Shown in pieces: positions 39,308 to 48,049 of a stretch of DNA of 64,000 nt. Within the stretch, counting starts at the first letter, position 1. Every line of letters begins with the position of its first letter. The notes below the pieces were generated by a model. It did no database searches, had not been told where the DNA came from, and worked only from the letters and a program-made list of their open reading frames with translations. A program made the translations under genes and the position numbers. This stretch comes from an uncultured Pelagibacteraceae bacterium (lineage in GTDB: Bacteria > Pseudomonadota > Alphaproteobacteria > Pelagibacterales > Pelagibacteraceae): NCBI GenBank assembly GCA_902611845.1, contig CACMAX010000004.1, forward strand, positions 55,654 to 119,653, read 5' to 3'.

Positions 39308-39880
39308 ATGAAAAAAATTATTGCTGGGGTTGATGAAGTTGGAAGAGGGAGCCTTGTAGGACCAGTTTATGCAGCGGCTGTTATATTAAATAAAGAAATT
39401 AATAGAAAAATTCTTAAAGATTCAAAAAAACTTAACAAAATTCAGAGGGAAACTTTAGCTAAATATATAAAAAAAAATTCAGTTTGGGCGTTAGGATCTG
39501 CATCAATAAAGGAAATTGAAAAAATTAATATTTTAAATGCTAGCCTACTTTCAATGAAAAGAGCAATTAAGAAACTCAAATTGAAACCTAAAAAAGTTTT
39601 AATAGATGGTAATAAACCACCAAACTTAAAAAATTATGTAATTAAAACTATTGTAAAAGGTGATGAAAAAATTCCTGAAATTTCAGCCGCATCGATTATT
39701 GCTAAAGTTGAAAGAGATAAGCTAATGAAAAAGATGTCTTTTTCTTTTAAAAAATATGGCTGGGATAGTAATGCAGGTTATGGAACTAAGGATCATATTA
39801 AAGCTATTAAAAAATTTGGAGTGACTAGATTTCATAGAAAAACCTTCCAACCAATACACAAGATATTGAGTCTTAAATAA
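39308..39880 (+). CDS. rnhB: Ribonuclease HII
   Basis: Removes RNA from RNA-DNA hybrids and single ribonucleotides from DNA. 190 aa. Motifs: AGVDEVGRGSLVGPVYAAAV with the DE(V)GRG active site, LIDGNKPP, and AASIIAKVERD. rnhA is also present at 55334. Confidence 0.96.
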   Translation: MKKIIAGVDEVGRGSLVGPVYAAAVILNKEINRKILKDSKKLNKIQRETLAKYIKKNSVWALGSASIKEIEKINILNASLLSMKRAIKKLKLKPKKVLIDGNKPPNLKNYVIKTIVKGDEKIPEISAASIIAKVERDKLMKKMSFSFKKYGWDSNAGYGTKDHIKAIKKFGVTRFHRKTFQPIHKILSLK

Positions 39881-39919
39881 TAATCATAACAATTATCAAT
39901 CAATAAATTCAATCACAGG

Positions 39920-39948
39920 TTGACGTAGACTCCTGACTGGAGTCTAAT
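39920..39948 (+). promoter_or_regulatory. ccrM promoter with a palindrome holding two GANTC sites
   Basis: TTGACG (39920-39925) and TCTAAT (39943-39948) are 17 bases apart, a good sigma-70 match, with a start expected about seven bases before the ATG. The spacer and -10 hold a perfect 8-bp dyad TAGACTCC / GGAGTCTA around TGACT (39926-39946). Each arm carries one GANTC: GACTC 39928-39932 and GAGTC 39940-39944, the sequence methylated by CcrM. Confidence 0.65.
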
Positions 39949-39961
39949 TCAAAAATATAAA

Positions 39962-41035
39962 ATGATCATTTCAGACATAAAAAATAAAATTATTAATGGA
40001 GATAGTATTAAGGAATTAAAAAAAATTCCGGCTGAAAGTTTTGATCTGATATTTGCAGATCCACCTTACAACCTTCAACTGAAAAAAGAATTAAGTCGAC
40101 CTGATAGATCTAAAGTCGATGCTGTAGACGATGCGTGGGATAAATTTGATAGTTTTAAAAGTTATGATGAGTTTTCAGTTCAATGGCTTAAAGAATGTAA
40201 AAGAATTTTAAAAAAAAATGGATCTATATGGGTCATAGGAAGTTATCATAATATTTTTAGAGTTGGTTCAAAAATGCAAGATTTAGGTTTTTGGATACTA
40301 AATGATGTGATTTGGAACAAAAATAACCCTATGCCAAATTTTAGAGGAACACGTTTTACAAATGCGCACGAAACACTTATATGGGCATCAAAAAGTGAAG
40401 GCTCAAAATATACTTTTAATTATCAATCACTTAAATGTTTAAACGATGATCTACAGATGAGATCTACATGGAATTTACCTATATGTAATGGAAAAGAAAG
40501 ACTTAAAAATAATGGTAATAAAGTTCACTCAACGCAAAAGCCAGAGTCTTTATTGCACAGAATTATATTAGCATCGTCTAATAAAGGCGATTTAATATTG
40601 GACCCGTTTCTCGGTACGGGAACAACTGCTGTAGTTTCAAAAAAGTTAGGTAGAAATTATTTTGGGATAGAAAAAGAAAAAAACTATTTTGAAGCTGCAA
40701 GTAAAAGAATTAAAAATACAAAGATTATAGAAGATGAATATTTAGATACTATAAAAAATAATAGATCCAAACCAAGAGTGCCATTTGGATCTTTAGTTGA
40801 ATTAGGAATTATTAAACCTGGTACTGAAATTTATGATCAAAAAAAACTAATCAATGCGAAAATTATGATTGATGGCAGTATAAAATATCGGAAATCAGAA
40901 GGATCAATTCATAAAGTTGCTGCACAAATATTAGGTGCTGAGAGCTGTAACGGTTGGACTTTTTGGTATTATAAATCAGGTAATTCACTCAAACCAATTG
41001 ATGATTTGAGGCAAAGACTAAGGCCAACTACTTAA
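39962..41035 (+). CDS. ccrM: GANTC adenine methyltransferase CcrM
   Basis: 357 aa, the size of Caulobacter CcrM. Beta-class N6-adenine methyltransferase: catalytic DPPYNLQL first (motif IV), then IWVIGSYHNIFRVG, FTNAHETLIWA, and the SAM motif DPFLGTGTTAV. The C-terminal 80 or so residues (KIMIDGSIKYRKSEGSIHKVAA) form the CcrM-specific extension. In alphaproteobacteria it methylates GANTC once per cell cycle after replication. The stop overlaps the convergent FAD gene by four bases. Confidence 0.97.
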   Translation: MIISDIKNKIINGDSIKELKKIPAESFDLIFADPPYNLQLKKELSRPDRSKVDAVDDAWDKFDSFKSYDEFSVQWLKECKRILKKNGSIWVIGSYHNIFRVGSKMQDLGFWILNDVIWNKNNPMPNFRGTRFTNAHETLIWASKSEGSKYTFNYQSLKCLNDDLQMRSTWNLPICNGKERLKNNGNKVHSTQKPESLLHRIILASSNKGDLILDPFLGTGTTAVVSKKLGRNYFGIEKEKNYFEAASKRIKNTKIIEDEYLDTIKNNRSKPRVPFGSLVELGIIKPGTEIYDQKKLINAKIMIDGSIKYRKSEGSIHKVAAQILGAESCNGWTFWYYKSGNSLKPIDDLRQRLRPTT

Positions 41036-42156
41036 TTTCTATAAATTTTTCCAAGATAACTCTCTAGAAATTTTTTATTTTTTGATAAAAATTTCAAAAC
41101 AATATTTCTAATTAATATTATTATTGGATTAGTTAAATGGAAGGCAAAATGGTTTATTTTTGATCTTTTATTTACTAGTAATATTTTACTTATCTTATCT
41201 TTATAAATACTATTTGAATTTGTAATATTTTCTAAAATACCATTTGCTGTTTCAATACTTTGAGAGGCACCTTGTGCAAAAGAAGGTGGAAAAGCAAATA
41301 AAGCATCACCACTCAAATAAGTATTTTGATATTTTAGTGTTGGCAATTCAGTGCTTACAAATACAGGAAAACACTTTATATTTGCTAAACTTTCCAAATT
41401 TATAATAGAATTTTGTGAAATAAAGTCTTTTAAAGATTTTATAAATGTTTCTGAATTAAGAACATTTTTATCTTCAATTTCTTTAGTAGTTAGTTTCTTT
41501 TTGATTATAGCAACGAAATTATATTCGAGTTTTTGATTTACAGGATAAGTTACATAGTGAAAATTTGGCCCCATATAAACAGAAATATTATCTTTTTCAT
41601 GTTGTTTTAAATTCGCCCTTAAAGCAATGTTCCCATTAAAAATTGGGTTTAAATGATTATTTGATATTTGAGATTTTAATTTTGAAAAAACACCGTCTGC
41701 AATTACTATATAATCAAAACTTTCATTCTTATTATTCCAAGAAATCTTTATTTTTTCATTATATTCGATATTTTGAATATCGGCTTTAAATTGAATTTTT
41801 TCCTTTGGAATATTATCAAGTAAAAACTTTATTAATGTTGATCTTTTAAGTGTTGTGTAACGGTCATTTAAATTATTGAATTGCTTTAAATCAATTTCAC
41901 AAATCTTTTTAATATTATTAGCCTGGAAAAAATTAACTTTTGTTGGATAATAAACATCTGATGCTGAAATATTTTTAAATCCAATTTTATTCAACAAATT
42001 AATACTATTAACTGAAAGTTGAATACCATAACCTTCATTTAAATTGAGGTAATCTTTTTTTTCAAATATTTTATAGTCTATTTCAGTATTTTTGTTTAAT
42101 TCATTTGCAAGATACAAACCAGATATACCAGCTCCAACAATTGCAACTTTTTTCAT
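41032..42156 (-). CDS. FAD-dependent monooxygenase (UbiH / salicylate-hydroxylase-like)
   Basis: 374 aa. FAD site VAIVGAGISGLYLANEL, the second motif YIVIADGVFSKLK (DG), and GDALFAFPPSFAQGASQSIE, which is the GD motif of group A flavin hydroxylases. The substrate may be a ubiquinone precursor or an aromatic acid; this is not decided by the sequence. It is downstream of mutY with a four-base overlap. Confidence 0.85.
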   Translation of the reverse strand: MKKVAIVGAGISGLYLANELNKNTEIDYKIFEKKDYLNLNEGYGIQLSVNSINLLNKIGFKNISASDVYYPTKVNFFQANNIKKICEIDLKQFNNLNDRYTTLKRSTLIKFLLDNIPKEKIQFKADIQNIEYNEKIKISWNNKNESFDYIVIADGVFSKLKSQISNNHLNPIFNGNIALRANLKQHEKDNISVYMGPNFHYVTYPVNQKLEYNFVAIIKKKLTTKEIEDKNVLNSETFIKSLKDFISQNSIINLESLANIKCFPVFVSTELPTLKYQNTYLSGDALFAFPPSFAQGASQSIETANGILENITNSNSIYKDKISKILLVNKRSKINHFAFHLTNPIIILIRNIVLKFLSKNKKFLESYLGKIYRN

Positions 42157-43145
42157 TCAGATTTTGAGATGGTATAAAATATTTTTTTAGTAAATGATGG
42201 AATTATTTCTGAGCTTAATTTATCTTTTTTGATTAATATTTTATTTTTAATCTTTGGAGGTCTTTTTGAGTTATTTAATAAAATTTTCATTTCCATATTA
42301 GATAATTTTATATTAATTTTTTTATTATTTGAATAATTATACTTATTTTCTGGAACTTCAGTCATAGGGAAAATTGGCATATTTTTTAAAAATTTAAATT
42401 TATCATTTTTGACTAATAAGTAGTTATTATGTTTTTTGTAAATAGTCGCTTCGAAATATTTAGTTTTTATTTCTTTATTAATTTTAGTTAACTCAAAGTC
42501 ATTTTTTTTTAAAGATATACAATTTTTATTTAAAGGACATTCCTTACAACTTGGATTTTTTGGTTTGCATATTAAAGCACCTATCTCCATAATTGCTTGT
42601 GAGTAATCACTAGCACGATCGGACAGTCCAAAAAAATTAATTTTTGTTTTTAAAAAATCTTTAGATATTTCATTCTGCTTTTTTAAATATAGAGTTCTTT
42701 TAAGAATTCTCTCTACATTTCCATCTAAAGGAATGGTTTTAAAGTTAAATGCTATAGACATTATTGCTTTGGATGTATATTCACCTACCCCTGGTAGTTG
42801 TAACAACTTTTTATAGGATCTTGGCAACTTACCATGGAAATCTCTAACAATTATAATTGCACTTTTTTTTAGATTTCTTGCTCTTGAATAATAACCAAGA
42901 CCTTCCCAATGTTTCATTAAGATCTTTTCGTCGACATTTGCCAATGATTGAAAGGTTGGAATTTGTTTTACAAATTTTTTAAAATAAGGAATAACAGTTT
43001 TTACTTGAGTTTGCTGTAACATAAATTCACTAACAAAAGTAAAATATTCTTTTTGCCTCTGAGAAACTTTTTTTCTCCAAGGTAAAATTCTTTTATTATT
43101 ATCGTACCAAAGTAGAATTTTATTTGGTATGTTTTTACTATTCAT
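42153..43145 (-). CDS. mutY: A/G-specific adenine glycosylase MutY
   Basis: Removes A mispaired with 8-oxoG. About 330 aa. N-terminal WYDNNKRILPWRKK, EFMLQQTQVKTVIPYF, helix-hairpin-helix LPGVGEYTSKAIMSIAF, catalytic Asp in PLDGNVERIL, and the 4Fe-4S ligands in C-x6-C-x2-C-x5-C (CKPKNPSCKECPLNKNC). The C-terminal NUDIX-like 8-oxoG reader is shorter and diverged. The ATG at 43145 is chosen from the conserved start; a longer frame would overlap the dciA-like gene. Confidence 0.95.
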   Translation of the reverse strand: MNSKNIPNKILLWYDNNKRILPWRKKVSQRQKEYFTFVSEFMLQQTQVKTVIPYFKKFVKQIPTFQSLANVDEKILMKHWEGLGYYSRARNLKKSAIIIVRDFHGKLPRSYKKLLQLPGVGEYTSKAIMSIAFNFKTIPLDGNVERILKRTLYLKKQNEISKDFLKTKINFFGLSDRASDYSQAIMEIGALICKPKNPSCKECPLNKNCISLKKNDFELTKINKEIKTKYFEATIYKKHNNYLLVKNDKFKFLKNMPIFPMTEVPENKYNYSNNKKINIKLSNMEMKILLNNSKRPPKIKNKILIKKDKLSSEIIPSFTKKIFYTISKSE

Positions 43146-43628
43146 ATGAGTCAAAAATATAATACTAAGCAGAGATATAACTCCATTCAAGGTTTAAGAT
43201 CTTTTAAAGATACTTTACCCACAGAAGCAAAAAGAATAATTAGTAAAAAAGGTAAAATTTATAATGAAACTTTAGATAATTGGAAATATTTAGTAGGTAA
43301 AGATTTATTTAAAGTAAGCTTTCCTAAGTCATATAAAAGTTCAAACAAGTTATCGGGCAGTCGTTTAAATATTTTAGTAAAGAGGGGAAACGAAGTTGAT
43401 GTTGAGTATTCTAAAAAAGAAATAATAAAAAAAATTAATGTTTTTTTTGGCTATCATGTTTTAGATGACATTAAATTGAATACATTTGATGGAAAAATTG
43501 AAGAAAGCCATAAAAATACCGCTATTAATGCGACAAAAAATAAACATATAAAGAGCATAAATAATATTAAAAATGACAAAATAAAAAACTCACTGTTAGA
43601 GCTAAGTAAACATTTTAAAATAAAATGA
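43146..43628 (+). CDS. DUF721 / DciA-like protein
   Basis: 160 aa. The central segment LDNWKYLVGKDLFKVSFP followed by LNILVKRGNEVDVEYSKKEIIKKINVFFG (here in parts) matches DUF721, whose DciA members load the replicative helicase DnaB in bacteria lacking DnaC. Alphaproteobacteria usually have it between mutY and dsbA, as here. Its ATG and that of mutY on the other strand touch in CATATG. Overlaps the DsbA-like gene by four bases. Confidence 0.85.
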   Translation: MSQKYNTKQRYNSIQGLRSFKDTLPTEAKRIISKKGKIYNETLDNWKYLVGKDLFKVSFPKSYKSSNKLSGSRLNILVKRGNEVDVEYSKKEIIKKINVFFGYHVLDDIKLNTFDGKIEESHKNTAINATKNKHIKSINNIKNDKIKNSLLELSKHFKIK

Positions 43629-44200
43629 AAAAAATAATTCTTGTCTCAATTTTAATTTTTTTTAATTTCATTAATGCTAATTCTGAAGTTAAACCAATTT
43701 TAGTAGGGAATGCAGACTCAAAAGTTAAGTTGATGGTTTTTGAATCTTTAACTTGCAGTTTTTGTGCAAATTTTCATAAAAATATTTATCCGAAACTAAA
43801 AGAGGATTTTATTGATAAAGGATTGATATCAATAGAATTTAAAAGCTTCCCATTAGATATCATTGCATTTAATGCAACTAAATTAGCGCATTGTAGAAAT
43901 GATGGTGAGCATGAAATTTTGCATCACCTTTATTTAAATCAAGATAAGTGGATCAAGGGAAAAAATGAATTAGAAGCAAATCAAGCAATGAAAAAATTTA
44001 TTGATAATACTGAATATAATCTTGATTTTGATAAGTGCTTGGCTGATAAAAAGATAGAGGATCACATTTTAGAAGACCGAATCGAAGGTGTTAAAAAGTA
44101 CAAAGTGGATTCTACTCCTACAGTCATAATTAACGGAAAAAAGTTTGAAAATCACTCAAACTACAAAAAATTAAAAAAATACATTGAAAAACTGATATAA
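43625..44200 (+). CDS. DsbA-family thiol:disulfide oxidoreductase
   Basis: 191 aa with a signal peptide (to about N19). Thioredoxin fold with active-site C44-S-F-C47 in LTCSFCANFH and a cis-Pro region VDSTPTVIINGKKF. It likely makes disulfides in the periplasm, e.g. in exported cytochrome proteins. The dciA-dsbA-smc order is usual in alphaproteobacteria. Confidence 0.93.
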   Translation: MKKIILVSILIFFNFINANSEVKPILVGNADSKVKLMVFESLTCSFCANFHKNIYPKLKEDFIDKGLISIEFKSFPLDIIAFNATKLAHCRNDGEHEILHHLYLNQDKWIKGKNELEANQAMKKFIDNTEYNLDFDKCLADKKIEDHILEDRIEGVKKYKVDSTPTVIINGKKFENHSNYKKLKKYIEKLI

Positions 44201-44208
44201 GTCAGTGA

Positions 44209-46782
44209 ATGGAATTTAAAAAAATCCAACTAAATGGATTTAAGTCTTTTGCTGAAAAAACAAATTTCCTCATTGAAGAAGGTTTAACTGGAATAGTTGG
44301 CCCAAACGGTTGTGGCAAATCAAATATAGTGGAGTCGTTGCGATGGTGTATGGGTGAGACATCGGCAAAAAGTATGAGAGGTTCAGGAATGGAAGACGTT
44401 ATATTTTCTGGAACTTCAAACAAACCATCAAAAAATATTGCAGAAGTTTTGGTGAGCTTATCAAATGACAACAAGGATGGTCCTTTACAATATAATGAGC
44501 TCGATGAAATTGAAATAAGAAGAAAAATAGAAAAAGATAAAGGCTCAAAATTTTATATAAATGGGAAAGAAGTTAGAGCTAAAGATGCTCAAATGTTTTT
44601 TGCAGATTTATCAACAGGTGCTCATTCACCTTCGATTATTAGTCAAGGTAGAATTGGAGCATTGGTTACGGCAAAACCTTCAGATCGAAGAGCTATTTTA
44701 GAAGAAGCAGCTGGTATAGCAGGTTTACATGTTAGAAGACACGAAGCAGAATTACGATTAGGCGCGGCAGAAAATAATTTAAAAAGAGCAGATGAATTAA
44801 GAAGACAACAGGAAAGACAATTAGCAAATTTGCAAAAGCAAGCTGAAGAGGCTGCAAAATACAAATCTATTTCAGAAGAAATAAAAAAAGTTGAGGCAGG
44901 TTTATATTATTTACGTCTTTTAGAAATTGATAATGAAATTAAAGTAGAGAATGAGATCAACAATGAGGCTGATGATCAAGTTAAGTCCTTCAATGATAAA
45001 TTAGAGGATTTAAGCATGAAAATTATTGAAAAGAATAAAAATGTAAATCCTATAAGAGAAAAAAATCAAGAAAACTTGTCAAAAATTCAAAGATTAAATC
45101 TAGAGTTAAAAAGTTTAGATGAGGAAAAAGACAGGGTTAATGATGAAATACAATCAATTAGAAAGGCTTTAGGTGTAATTGATGACGATATTGTTAGAGA
45201 AAAAAGCATAATCATTGATGCAAACTCTAATGAAAAAAGACTTAGAGAAGAAAAAGAAAATTTAATTAAAGTCGATTCAAAATATTATGAAACTGAAAAA
45301 TTGTCAGGTTTAGATTTGGTAAATGCAAAAGGAAAATTAAAAGATGAGCAAGATAAATTAGAGAGAATACTAGAAAATCTAAACCTTGATACTCTAAAAA
45401 AGAACTCAGAAACTATTGATTTAGCAAGTGAGCAGTTAGATAAAGCAAAAGAAATGCTCTCAGAGAATAATATCAATGGTGCAACTAATTTAATAGATGA
45501 ATGCAAAATAAATCTTTCATTTTTAAAAATGAAAATTAATGAAATGCATGACAACGATTTAGCGATAACAGTAACTAAGAAAAACGAAGAAATCAAAAGT
45601 CTACAAGAAGAATACGCTGAAGCATTTAGTACAAATCAAAATATTAAAAAAGAGTCAATAAAAAGAAGTGAAAGAATTAAAATAATTGACCAAGAAATAG
45701 AAAGTTGGAAAAACTTATTGGTAAATTCTGAAAAAATGATTAATGAATTAAATAGTAGAAAAGATACTCAACAAAAAAAATTAGATAGCCTTGAAAAACA
45801 ACCTCAAACACAAGCTGAAAGAAAAGGACAAATATCAGAAAGTTTAAGAATTTCTGAAAAAGAAAAAAGTGATAATGAAATATTAATAGATGAGCTAGAT
45901 AAAGAGATTAACGAATTAAGAAGTAATCTAAATACAACAAAAGAAGAGTCTATTGAAATAAGAGAACGAAAGGCAAGCTCTGGAGCAACAATCGATGGTT
46001 TGAATAAAAGAAGAAATGATTTGCTAGAAAGAGTATCAACAGAACTTAATTTAAAAGAAGAAGAGATACTGAATTTTTCAAACTTAAAAGATGTATCTGA
46101 ATATCCAGATACAGTAACACAAGAGGAATTACTTGATGAAAGAAAAAGGGAAAGAGAAAAATTAGGCTCGGTTAACTTAAGAGCAGACGAAGAGACTTCA
46201 AAATATGAAGATGAAATTAAGAAAATGGAAAAAGATAGACAAGATTTAGTAACTGCAATTATAAAGTTAAAAGAAAGTATTACTGAACTCAATCAGAAAG
46301 GTAGGGAAAGACTTCTAGATGCTTTTGAAAAAGTGAATAGAAAGTTCAATGAAGTTTATACCAAACTATTTAATGGGGGTAGTGCAAAACTAGAGCTAGT
46401 AGACTCTGATGATCCTTTAGATGCAGGATTAGAAATGTTGGTAAGTCCACCAGGAAAAAGATTACAATCAATAACTTTATTATCTGGAGGTGAACAAGCC
46501 CTGACTGCTTTATCTTTAATCTTTGCAGTGTTTCTTACTAATCCAGCTCCAATATGTGTTCTCGATGAAGTAGACGCACCTCTAGATGATGCGAATGTAA
46601 CAAGATTTTGCAATCTTTTGACGGAACTAACTAAAATTACATCTACAAGATTTATTATTGTAACTCACCACGCTCTAACCATGTCTAAAATGGACAGACT
46701 ATACGGCGTAACAATGCCAGAAAAAGGAATTAGCCAACTAGTTGCTGTAGATCTTCAAAAAGCAGAGAGTATGGTTGCTTAA
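44209..46782 (+). CDS. smc: SMC-type chromosome partition ATPase, short form without visible hinge
   Basis: 857 aa against about 1150-1190 for typical bacterial SMC. N-terminal ATPase lobe with Walker A GPNGCGKSN (31-38) and ISQGRIGALV; C-terminal lobe with signature LLSGGEQALTALSLIFAVF (near 759) and Walker B VLDEVDAPLDD (near 785). Between them is coiled coil rich in Glu, Lys and Asn. The SMC hinge, usually about 150 residues with conserved Gly pairs, is not seen; the middle (about 390-450) looks like helical linker. No zinc-hook CxxC either. The gene context (mutY-dciA-dsbA-smc) supports orthology. It is followed two bases later by atpI. Confidence 0.93.
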   Translation: MEFKKIQLNGFKSFAEKTNFLIEEGLTGIVGPNGCGKSNIVESLRWCMGETSAKSMRGSGMEDVIFSGTSNKPSKNIAEVLVSLSNDNKDGPLQYNELDEIEIRRKIEKDKGSKFYINGKEVRAKDAQMFFADLSTGAHSPSIISQGRIGALVTAKPSDRRAILEEAAGIAGLHVRRHEAELRLGAAENNLKRADELRRQQERQLANLQKQAEEAAKYKSISEEIKKVEAGLYYLRLLEIDNEIKVENEINNEADDQVKSFNDKLEDLSMKIIEKNKNVNPIREKNQENLSKIQRLNLELKSLDEEKDRVNDEIQSIRKALGVIDDDIVREKSIIIDANSNEKRLREEKENLIKVDSKYYETEKLSGLDLVNAKGKLKDEQDKLERILENLNLDTLKKNSETIDLASEQLDKAKEMLSENNINGATNLIDECKINLSFLKMKINEMHDNDLAITVTKKNEEIKSLQEEYAEAFSTNQNIKKESIKRSERIKIIDQEIESWKNLLVNSEKMINELNSRKDTQQKKLDSLEKQPQTQAERKGQISESLRISEKEKSDNEILIDELDKEINELRSNLNTTKEESIEIRERKASSGATIDGLNKRRNDLLERVSTELNLKEEEILNFSNLKDVSEYPDTVTQEELLDERKREREKLGSVNLRADEETSKYEDEIKKMEKDRQDLVTAIIKLKESITELNQKGRERLLDAFEKVNRKFNEVYTKLFNGGSAKLELVDSDDPLDAGLEMLVSPPGKRLQSITLLSGGEQALTALSLIFAVFLTNPAPICVLDEVDAPLDDANVTRFCNLLTELTKITSTRFIIVTHHALTMSKMDRLYGVTMPEKGISQLVAVDLQKAESMVA

Positions 46783-46784
46783 TA

Positions 46785-47060
46785 ATGGATGAAGACCAGT
46801 TTAAAACTCGCCTAAAAATTGCAAAAAATAAAACTGACAAAGACAAAAAATCTGAAGAGGGAAATAAAGGCTCAAGTATGGGGTCAGCCTTCAAAATGAG
46901 CACGGAATTGGTATCTGCAGTAGCTGTTGGGACAATTATTGGGTTTATTTTAGACAATTGGTTTGGTACTAAACCCTGGTTAATTTTAATATTTTTTTTT
47001 ATTGGTGTAATAGCTGGAATTATGAACGTTATTAGATCAGCAAAAAAGATGCAAAAATAG
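46785..47060 (+). CDS. atpI: ATP synthase accessory protein AtpI
   Basis: 91 aa. Charged Lys-rich N-terminus, then two membrane helices (VAVGTIIGFILDNWFG and WLILIFFFIGVIAGIMNV) in the AtpI/AtpZ pattern. It assists c-ring assembly or ion supply. It opens the F0 gene set directly after smc. Confidence 0.92.
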   Translation: MDEDQFKTRLKIAKNKTDKDKKSEEGNKGSSMGSAFKMSTELVSAVAVGTIIGFILDNWFGTKPWLILIFFFIGVIAGIMNVIRSAKKMQK

Positions 47061-47067
47061 TAGGCAA

Positions 47068-47799
47068 ATGGCAGCAAATCCAATGTACCAATTCAACGTG
47101 TACCGAATTGGTCCAGAAATTAAAATAAATAACATAGATATTTCATTCACAAACGCGAGTTTGTTTATGGTCATAAGTTCACTAGCAATATTAATTATTT
47201 TTAATTTAGGCACGAAGAGATCTATAATACCAAATAAAATTCAATTACTTGCGGAACTCAGTTACTCTTTTATCTCAAAAATGATAAGTGATACAGCTGG
47301 ATCGAAAGCTAAGCCTTACTTTTCTTTCATATTTTCTTTATTCATGTTTGTTTTATTTTGTAACATGTTTGGGATGATACCATACTCTTTTACTGTCACT
47401 AGCCACATAATTGTAACTTTTGTATTAGCAGCATTTATATTTATAGGAGTAACAATAATTGGATTTATTAAACATGGACTTGGATACTTAAAACTTTTTG
47501 TGCCAAGTGGTGTTCCAATGGTTTTATTGCCATTAATAGTTGTTATAGAAATAATTTCATACTTAAGTAGACCAATTAGTTTATCAGTTAGATTGTTTGC
47601 AAATATGATGGCAGGCCATACGATGATGAAAGTTTTTGGAGGTTTCGTAGTTAGCTTAGGAATTGTTGGGGGCTGGCTACCACTAGGTTTTTCAGTTGCA
47701 TTAACAGGTTTGGAGATATTAGTTGCTTTTCTTCAAGCATATGTATTTGCAATTTTAACATGTATCTATTTGAATGATGCATTAAATTTACACCATTAA
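47068..47799 (+). CDS. atpB: ATP synthase F0 subunit a
   Basis: 243 aa, membrane channel for protons. The essential Arg is in SLSVRLFANMMAGH; other motifs are FGMIPYSF and the C-terminal LEILVAFLQAYVFAILTCIYLNDA (its core LVAFLQAYVFAIL). Five or six helices. Between atpI and atpE. Confidence 0.97.
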   Translation: MAANPMYQFNVYRIGPEIKINNIDISFTNASLFMVISSLAILIIFNLGTKRSIIPNKIQLLAELSYSFISKMISDTAGSKAKPYFSFIFSLFMFVLFCNMFGMIPYSFTVTSHIIVTFVLAAFIFIGVTIIGFIKHGLGYLKLFVPSGVPMVLLPLIVVIEIISYLSRPISLSVRLFANMMAGHTMMKVFGGFVVSLGIVGGWLPLGFSVALTGLEILVAFLQAYVFAILTCIYLNDALNLHH

Positions 47800-47806
47800 T
47801 TAACAT

Positions 47807-47813
47807 AAGGAGG
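47807..47813 (+). promoter_or_regulatory. Strong Shine-Dalgarno of atpE
   Basis: AAGGAGG lies five bases before the atpE ATG, a near-perfect anti-16S match. Most gene starts in this window show weak or no such site. It fits the need for about ten or more c subunits per complex. Confidence 0.8.
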
Positions 47814-47818
47814 ATATA

Positions 47819-48046
47819 ATGGAATTAGAAGCAGCAAAAATGATAGGAGCAGGACTAGCAGCAATTGCACTTGCAGGTGCAGGAGTTGGAATTGGGATAA
47901 TTTTTGGAAATTATCTTTCAGGTGCAATGAGAAATCCATCTGCAGCTCAAAAGCAGTTTCCAAACTTGCTATTAGGCTTTGCATTAGCGGAAGCGACTGG
48001 TTTATTTGGATTAGTTGTTGCATTAATTATTCTTTTCGCGTTTTAA
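47819..48046 (+). CDS. atpE: ATP synthase F0 subunit c
   Basis: 75-aa hairpin of two helices. Glycine-rich first helix (ALAGAGVGIGIIFG), polar loop RNPSAAQKQ, and the ion-binding Glu in FALAEATGLFGLVVA. The Gln and Thr/Ser partners of Na+-binding rings are absent, so proton use is expected. Translated from an unusually strong ribosome site. Confidence 0.98.
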   Translation: MELEAAKMIGAGLAAIALAGAGVGIGIIFGNYLSGAMRNPSAAQKQFPNLLLGFALAEATGLFGLVVALIILFAF

Positions 48047-48049
48047 TTA

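Noticed and set aside
43146..43190. Upstream extension of mutY to 43190
   Set aside because: It would run into the dciA-like gene and adds a hydrophobic stretch absent from MutY; the conserved protein starts at 43145.
45804..46292. 162-codon open frame on the minus strand inside smc
   Set aside because: Ser/Leu/Phe-rich antisense frame caused by the Lys/Glu-rich coiled coil on the plus strand; no start context or motif.
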